Below are positions 59,425 to 64,000 of a DNA stretch of 64,000 bases, piece by piece. The stretch comes from Aved-18 sp964606665 (GTDB lineage: Bacteria; Cyanobacteriota; Vampirovibrionia; Obscuribacterales; Obscuribacteraceae): contig CAZSHS010000007.1 of the NCBI GenBank assembly GCA_964606665.1, positions 1-64,000 on the forward strand, given 5' to 3'. Made by a program: the position numbers and the translations under genes. Position 1 is the stretch's first letter. Every line of letters begins with the position of its first letter. Under the pieces are notes generated by a model, which saw only the letters and a program-made list of their open reading frames with translations, searched no databases and was not told the DNA's origin.

Positions 59425-60906
59425 ATGAAAAACGATAAAAAACCAGACCTGAGCCGGCTTCCTCAAGTTGAATCAATTTTGAAACAACCGCGTATCGAGC
59501 ATCTGGTAAAAAATGAAAAGGCAAATCGGCAAATTTTGACTGAGCTTACAAGAGAAGTTTTGCAAGAGCTGCGAACCGGTATGCAAGCAATAGATTCACT
59601 CGACCTCAATTCGCTCAGCCAGATGGTCGAATACAAATGGCGCGAGCTTTCTGAGCATCATATGATTCGAGTAATCAATGCCACTGGCGTGATTCTGAAT
59701 ACCAATCTGGGACGGGCCCCACTGGCTCAAAAAATCGCCGATGAAGTCTCTAATTTAATAACTGGTTATTGCAGCCTGGAATATGACTTAAATAAAGGTG
59801 AACGCTCAAATCGCACCAAAAACATTAGTCGCCTAATTCAAATTTTGACCAAAGCTCAAGACGCCATAGTAGTAAATAACAATGCTGCCGCAGTTATGCT
59901 TGCCATTTGCGCTCTGGCTCAGGGAAAAGAAGTAGTGGTTTCGCGCTCCGAACTTGTTGAAATTGGCGGAAGCTTTAGATTGCCCGATGTAATTGTGGCT
60001 TCTGGAGCCAAACTAGAAGAAGTCGGCACCACTAATAAAACCAAAATCAGTGACTATACCAATGCTTTATCCCCAGAAACGGCATGTATTCTTAAATGCC
60101 ATCAATCCAATTTCAAAATTATTGGATTCACAGATGAAGCAAAACCTGAAGAGTTGGCAGCACTANNNNNNNNNNCGCTTATGTGCGTCACTACAAGCAT
60201 CCAAGCACACACAGCCAGCCGCGCAAAAGAGAACAACATTCCTTTTCTGCATGACTTGGGCTCAGGTTCTTTGATAAACATCGAACAATTAGGCCTTGAG
60301 CACGAGCCAACCGTACAAGAATGTATTGCGCAAGGTGCTGACCTAGTGCTGTTTTCGGCGGATAAACTACTAGGAGGTGGACAAGCGGGCATAATTGCCG
60401 GACGCAAAGATCTAGTAGCGAAACTGGCAAGTCATCCTATATATAGAACGCTTCGTCTAGATAAATTGAACATCGCCCTGCTTGAGTCAGTGCTTGCAAG
60501 TTATCTCAAAACCGATGCACTCCAGTCTATGCCAGCACTTAAAATGGCCCAAGAATCGATTGAAGATTTAAAATTGCGAGTAGAAAAATTCGTCCAATCA
60601 CTACCTTCAGAAGTCATATCTGCATTTTCAATCGAACCAACAAGCACCACATCTACGCTTGGTGGAGGAAGTTTGCCTGGAAGAACTCTAGATAGTTATG
60701 GTCTTTCACTCACCGGCAATGGTGGCTTGAGCACATCAAAACTTTCAAACTACCTCAGAAAATGGCGAACTCCTGTGATTGCCATAGTACACAAAGACAG
60801 AGTGATTCTAGATTTCAGAACTGTTCTAGCTCAAGACGAGAGCGAGTTGTTGAGTGCCATAAATAACTTGTCTAACTATTCAAGTGGTTATAATGGGCAA
60901 GATTAA
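59425..60906 (+). CDS. selA: L-seryl-tRNA(Sec) selenium transferase
   Basis: SelA converts Ser-tRNA(Sec) to Sec-tRNA(Sec) using selenophosphate and PLP. Visible motifs include 'RVINATGVILNTNLGRAPLA', 'GEVVVSRSELVEIGGSFRLP'-like 'KEVVVSRSELVEIGGSFRLP', 'IPFLHDLGSGSLINI' and 'FSADKLLGGGQAG', in which Lys314 binds PLP. About 493 residues, a little longer than E. coli SelA. It contains a 10-N gap at 60166-60175, and about 15 residues of unusual sequence follow it. ATG 59425 is chosen because it gives the usual N-terminus. Confidence 0.93.
   Translation: MKNDKKPDLSRLPQVESILKQPRIEHLVKNEKANRQILTELTREVLQELRTGMQAIDSLDLNSLSQMVEYKWRELSEHHMIRVINATGVILNTNLGRAPLAQKIADEVSNLITGYCSLEYDLNKGERSNRTKNISRLIQILTKAQDAIVVNNNAAAVMLAICALAQGKEVVVSRSELVEIGGSFRLPDVIVASGAKLEEVGTTNKTKISDYTNALSPETACILKCHQSNFKIIGFTDEAKPEELAALXXXXLMCVTTSIQAHTASRAKENNIPFLHDLGSGSLINIEQLGLEHEPTVQECIAQGADLVLFSADKLLGGGQAGIIAGRKDLVAKLASHPIYRTLRLDKLNIALLESVLASYLKTDALQSMPALKMAQESIEDLKLRVEKFVQSLPSEVISAFSIEPTSTTSTLGGGSLPGRTLDSYGLSLTGNGGLSTSKLSNYLRKWRTPVIAIVHKDRVILDFRTVLAQDESELLSAINNLSNYSSGYNGQD
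60166..60175. other. assembly gap of ten N inside selA
   Basis: Ten undetermined bases interrupt selA between codons for 'ELAAL' and 'LMCVTT'. In SelA proteins this region normally runs straight into the 'AKENNIPFLHDLGSG' segment, so the residues between are likely an assembly artefact. Confidence 0.9.
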
Positions 60907-60943
60907 TGCTTAATGTTAACGCTTTTAATTTGGGAGCAAAGCG

Positions 60944-61234
60944 ATGGAACGCGATTTCGAAGAACAGTTTGCATTGCTGAACAAAAAAATTGAAGAGCAA
61001 TTTCGTTTTACGCGAAATGTTATTGTGCTTTGTACTCTTACAATACTTGGCATAATCGTCTTCACTGTCACGACAACACTTGAAGCACTACCGCCACTTG
61101 TAATTTCGCACTGTATGGTCAACCTTGACCAAATTGTGACTGAGTGGAAAGCTTGCGAAGCCTATCAAATTAGACGCAACAATCAATCGGCTAAACCCGC
61201 TGTAATTCAGACTCCAGCCTCAGAAGTTAAATAG
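60944..61234 (+). CDS. small single-pass membrane protein
   Basis: This 96-residue protein has a charged coiled N-terminus ('EEQFALLNKKIEEQFRFT'), one membrane helix ('VIVLCTLTILGIIVFTVTTT') and a polar tail. GGGAG lies eight bases before the ATG. It follows selA by 37 bp and converges with the coiled-coil gene. It is not a selenium-pathway gene I recognise; selB, expected next to selA in many genomes, is absent. Confidence 0.65.
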   Translation: MERDFEEQFALLNKKIEEQFRFTRNVIVLCTLTILGIIVFTVTTTLEALPPLVISHCMVNLDQIVTEWKACEAYQIRRNNQSAKPAVIQTPASEVK

Positions 61235-61244
61235 AGCGAATAAT

Positions 61245-63302
61245 CTAGCGCAGCATATCCTGGCGCTTTTTCACTTCAGCTTCAACTTCATCGGCTGAAA
61301 TACTGTTTACTTGCATAGGACCTGCGCATATCTCGCGCCATGGTGCGCCAGCGAGTGCCTGGCGAACAATTACCTCGAAAACTTGGGCACGAACGCCATT
61401 GCCGTAACTACCTCCACCCATGCCTTGAGGCATGTTGCCACCGCCGCCGCCACCAGATGGAAGCGGTGTCGTGGGTGGTGACACACCATATCCAGTGCTT
61501 TGACGTTGAACGTTTGGTTGACTATATGCAGGCTCTGATGCAGGTATGCGAGACATACTGTTAAAAGTATCCATTTGTTGATTGAGCTGGCTCGAAGTCT
61601 GTGCCTGACGCATTTCTTGATTGCTATCGAAAAATCCGCCAGTGCTTGCCGGTTTCGGCTTGACTGGTTCTGGCTGTTGCAGCATCGGCTGAGCATGTGC
61701 GATTTGAGGCTGAATCTGCGCCTGCATATGCGGCTGCATTTGAGGTTGAATCTGCGGTTGAATTTGCGGTTGAATCTGGGGCTGAATTTGGGGCTGAATT
61801 TGGGGCTGAATTTGCGGTTGAATAGCCACCGATTGAACTGGAGCGCTAGCCTGTTTAGCAAGGTCAGCGGAAGCTTGCTTAACCGAAGTCAATTGTTTCT
61901 GCAAATCGCTTACAGTGTCTCTAAACTGGTCTTGCAATTCGTTCAACTGTTGTCTAAGTTGAGCAATTTCTGACGCCTTTTGAGCGATGTCTTCCTCTTT
62001 TTTCCTTAATTCTTCCTCTTTTGCTTTGGTTTCTTCTTCCTTGGTGCTCAGCGCTTCTTTGCTTAGTTTGGCAGCAGACTCAAGCTCCTCAAAACGACTA
62101 TTAAATTCTTCTATGCGCAGAGATAGCGTGTCTTGCATCTCTTGCAGTTCCTGCTCTTTGCTTGCAAGAATCTCAGCATACTCTTCTTCGACTTCTTCGA
62201 CTTTGCGGCTGACATCAACACTGCGGCCATCAAGTAATTCTTGCAACTCGCGATTAGTCTGAGTCAATTCTTCAATTCGACCAAGAAGTTCGCGATCATT
62301 TCCAGAAATCTCGTCCGAACCATATCCGGTACCATAACCGCTGCGTGGTGGTGCTTCTGCAGCTTGTACAGCATCATAGGCAGCTCTGAACAATGTGCCA
62401 GACAATCGCTGTGTTCCTAATAACTCAACCAGCCTGTGCAACAAATCAGCAGGATGATCATCGGGATAAACCGCCATGTAAGCAGATTTAAACGTCCAGG
62501 GATCGATCTCTCCCGATGCTAATTGATTAGAAAGATTCATCAAAAGCTGGTCAGGAGTAACTTTGCTAGGAGCGCTTTCCGCCCCCGTGACAAAGCGAGT
62601 TTCCATTGTAGCTACCAACTGATCAATTGAAGGTACAAGCTCTCCCACAGCCTTCATTGGTTCAAGGGCAGCCGACAAAGAATCAAGCAACGTGTTTAAA
62701 TTGAGACCGATTTCAAAAAATGTCTGATTTTGAATCAAATCGCGCAATGTGGTCAAAGCTTCGCTTTGATCAGAGGATGTTTTGACGAGCTGAGACAAAT
62801 TCATAGCGCAAACATTTAAGCTGCTCTCAACACTACCCAAAAGGACGAGAGCATTGCTCTGGGTGCTATTATCGGGTGATATTGGGGCTGCAGCTAAATT
62901 CGAGCCTGAAGATGAGGCAGGAGCGCTTGGCTTTTCTTCCTTTTCTGGCTCTGGCAACACAATTTCCTTTGACGGCGATGCTACATTTGTCACAGTTGCT
63001 TCTTGAATAATAACCGGCTCCTCAATTATAGGCTCAGAAATCGCCTCGAGCGCCGCTTGACTTTCTTCAGATGCCTGCTCCACTTCATCCGCTTGGGGAT
63101 AAAATTCAAAAGCGCTTTCCTGAGGCTTCATTGCAGGCTTAGGTGTAGAATTTTCTTCAATAGACTCGGATTTTTCGATTTTTTCCTGTGCAGCAGCAGT
63201 ATTGTTCAGAGCTCCTGGCTGTTGAGCGAGTGCGCGAAGTCTTGCTCTCCGAGCAGAAAGTGAAGAGTCCTGTCGGCCAGTTTTGCCTGCATTTTCGCTC
63301 AA
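61245..63302 (-). CDS. long coiled-coil protein with QPQI repeats
   Basis: This 685-residue protein has no signal peptide. The N-terminal third is Glu/Pro-rich and disordered ('EEPVIIQEATVTNVASPSKE'). A helical domain follows ('LLMNLSNQLASGEIDPWTF'). A long coiled coil at about residues 335-480 is seen as 'RKVEEVEEEYAEILASKEQE' and 'QLRQQLNELQDQFRDTVSDL'. After it come QPQI repeats, a Gly-rich stretch and a C-terminal folded segment ('QVFEVIVRQALAGAPWREIC'). A scaffold or structural role is plausible; no family recognised. Confidence 0.65.
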   Translation of the reverse strand: MSENAGKTGRQDSSLSARRARLRALAQQPGALNNTAAAQEKIEKSESIEENSTPKPAMKPQESAFEFYPQADEVEQASEESQAALEAISEPIIEEPVIIQEATVTNVASPSKEIVLPEPEKEEKPSAPASSSGSNLAAAPISPDNSTQSNALVLLGSVESSLNVCAMNLSQLVKTSSDQSEALTTLRDLIQNQTFFEIGLNLNTLLDSLSAALEPMKAVGELVPSIDQLVATMETRFVTGAESAPSKVTPDQLLMNLSNQLASGEIDPWTFKSAYMAVYPDDHPADLLHRLVELLGTQRLSGTLFRAAYDAVQAAEAPPRSGYGTGYGSDEISGNDRELLGRIEELTQTNRELQELLDGRSVDVSRKVEEVEEEYAEILASKEQELQEMQDTLSLRIEEFNSRFEELESAAKLSKEALSTKEEETKAKEEELRKKEEDIAQKASEIAQLRQQLNELQDQFRDTVSDLQKQLTSVKQASADLAKQASAPVQSVAIQPQIQPQIQPQIQPQIQPQIQPQIQPQMQPHMQAQIQPQIAHAQPMLQQPEPVKPKPASTGGFFDSNQEMRQAQTSSQLNQQMDTFNSMSRIPASEPAYSQPNVQRQSTGYGVSPPTTPLPSGGGGGGNMPQGMGGGSYGNGVRAQVFEVIVRQALAGAPWREICAGPMQVNSISADEVEAEVKKRQDMLR
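61747..61818. repeat. 12-bp tandem repeat encoding (QPQI)n
   Basis: Six 12-bp units of the type tgaatytgsggy encode Gln-Pro-Gln-Ile on the minus strand in the coiled-coil gene. Confidence 0.85.
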
Positions 63303-63566
63303 GGAATTACCGTTTTGCCCATTTACTTATTAGAGAAAGCACCTTTATCCATGTACCCATTTTCTCGGCTTCTCAGCTAATTCATTTTACTAAACTTTAT
63401 CGTTGCTTCACAACCCAAACAGCTCTTTCTACTTACGTTTGATGAATTTATCGGATGCAACATATAGTTTATTGACTAATGCAATTTTTACAACTTAGGC
63501 AGAAGGTTAATTTTAGAGGGGTTCGGGTACATCTATAGAAGATTTGTACAGGAGAGAACTAATTAG

Positions 63567-64000
63567 TTGATCGTTTGTTACGGGTGTGGTGTCTTGGTTC
63601 GGTCCAAAGGCCAGCAATGTGCTGCCTGCGGGGCCGAATTCGTCATGGCGTCGCCCTCATTCGTTCCCGAGTTCTCGAAAACCCATCCTGCCCTGTCAGT
63701 TCAGATGAAGCAAGATCATCTCCTTTTAGAACGAGTGGTTGCTCAACGTCAGTTAGCCAGTTACATGCGTCCAAAGCCAGATCCAAACAGTAATGGCAAT
63801 GGAAACGGCAATGGATATTCAGGCGGGAACGGGAACGGCAACGGTAACGGTGCCCATGAATTTACTTCGATCGAAGCTAATGGCAATGGCAACGGCAATT
63901 CCTTTGAACACACTCAAAACTTTGCAGCAGAACAAGTTCCTAGCCACTCCATGGATCCTGATCAAACCAATCAAAGTTATTACAACAACGATCCAGCCCG
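63567..64000 (+). CDS. zinc-ribbon protein with Asn-Gly repeats (partial, runs off the window)
   Basis: An open frame starts at TTG 63567, directly after an in-frame TAG, with AGGAGA upstream, and is still open at the window end (144 codons). The N-terminus has two Cys pairs, 'CYGCGVLVRSKGQQCAAC', which form a zinc ribbon. A stretch of Asn-Gly repeats follows ('NGNGNGNGYSGGNGNGNGNG'), then 'AHEFTSIEANGNGNGNS'. Such a ribbon on a flexible linker suggests a nucleic-acid- or protein-binding role. Function unknown. Confidence 0.6.
   Translation, partial: MIVCYGCGVLVRSKGQQCAACGAEFVMASPSFVPEFSKTHPALSVQMKQDHLLLERVVAQRQLASYMRPKPDPNSNGNGNGNGYSGGNGNGNGNGAHEFTSIEANGNGNGNSFEHTQNFAAEQVPSHSMDPDQTNQSYYNNDPA

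Noticed and set aside
1..64000. CRISPR arrays, insertion sequences, prophage or integrative element
   Set aside because: No regularly spaced repeats, transposase, integrase or phage structural genes were seen; tandem repeats found are short coding or flanking repeats.

Overview
The window is 64 kb of bacterial chromosome. It carries a complete ribosomal-protein supercluster, EF-Tu, five tRNAs and about forty further genes, many for exported proteins. No phage genes, transposases or CRISPR arrays were seen. I suspect a non-photosynthetic relative of the cyanobacteria (Melainabacteria/Vampirovibrionia, possibly Obscuribacterales). The reasons are the many Sec-exported or lipoprotein hypotheticals with Gln/Pro/Gly-rich tails, the exported protein with repeated 'RLxxLE..VFG' units, the kinase fused to leucine-rich repeats, the CHAD-domain protein, and a ribosomal cluster with no rpsD between rpsK and rpoA. 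This placement is inference from gene style, not a phylogenetic result.

Layout. 0.1-4.3 kb: exported TPR and hypothetical proteins, two TadE-like pseudopilins and a Ser/Gly-rich lipoprotein. 4.3-8.4 kb: a minus-strand operon of YbjQ-type domain-repeat proteins, a SpoU/TrmH methyltransferase and a SixA-type phosphatase. 8.6-20 kb: a large membrane VIT/vWA protein, a DoxX protein, a possible papain-like cysteine peptidase, an exported START-like protein, a Ser/Thr kinase with LRRs, and an exported repeat protein. 20-25 kb: several very small membrane proteins, two DUF4384 proteins, tRNA-Arg and tRNA-Lys, and a tandem paralogue pair whose first member is interrupted by an in-frame TGA. 25-37.5 kb: glycosyltransferases, CHAD protein, thioredoxin reductase, a haem-oxygenase-like enzyme, a DUF255 thioredoxin-fold protein, a TMTC-like membrane TPR protein and a GIN-domain lipoprotein.

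37.6-55.5 kb, all minus strand, is S10-spc-alpha in the order rpsJ, rplC, rplD, rplW, rplB, rpsS, rplV, rpsC, rplP, rpmC, rpsQ, rplN, rplX, rplE, rpsN, rpsH, rplF, rplR, rpsE, rpmD, rplO, secY, adk, map, infA, rpmJ, rpsM, rpsK, rpoA, rplQ, truA, rplM, rpsI. It ends in two consecutive terminators. Upstream, and also on the minus strand, is tRNA-Thr(UGU), tRNA-Tyr(GUA), tRNA-Thr(GGU), tuf, which matches the E. coli tufB operon except that tRNA-Gly is missing. Several of these housekeeping proteins (alpha subunit, L4, L24, S5) carry long charged or low-complexity extensions.

57.8-64 kb: rlmB, an HTH gene next to 12-bp tandem repeats, selA (with a 10-N assembly gap), a long coiled-coil protein, and the start of a zinc-ribbon protein that runs off the window. 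The most interesting lead is the combination of selA with the conserved gene at 23243-23719. That gene has an in-frame TGA followed by a small stem-loop at a SECIS-like distance. A plain nonsense mutation is the simpler explanation, but the alternative can be tested.
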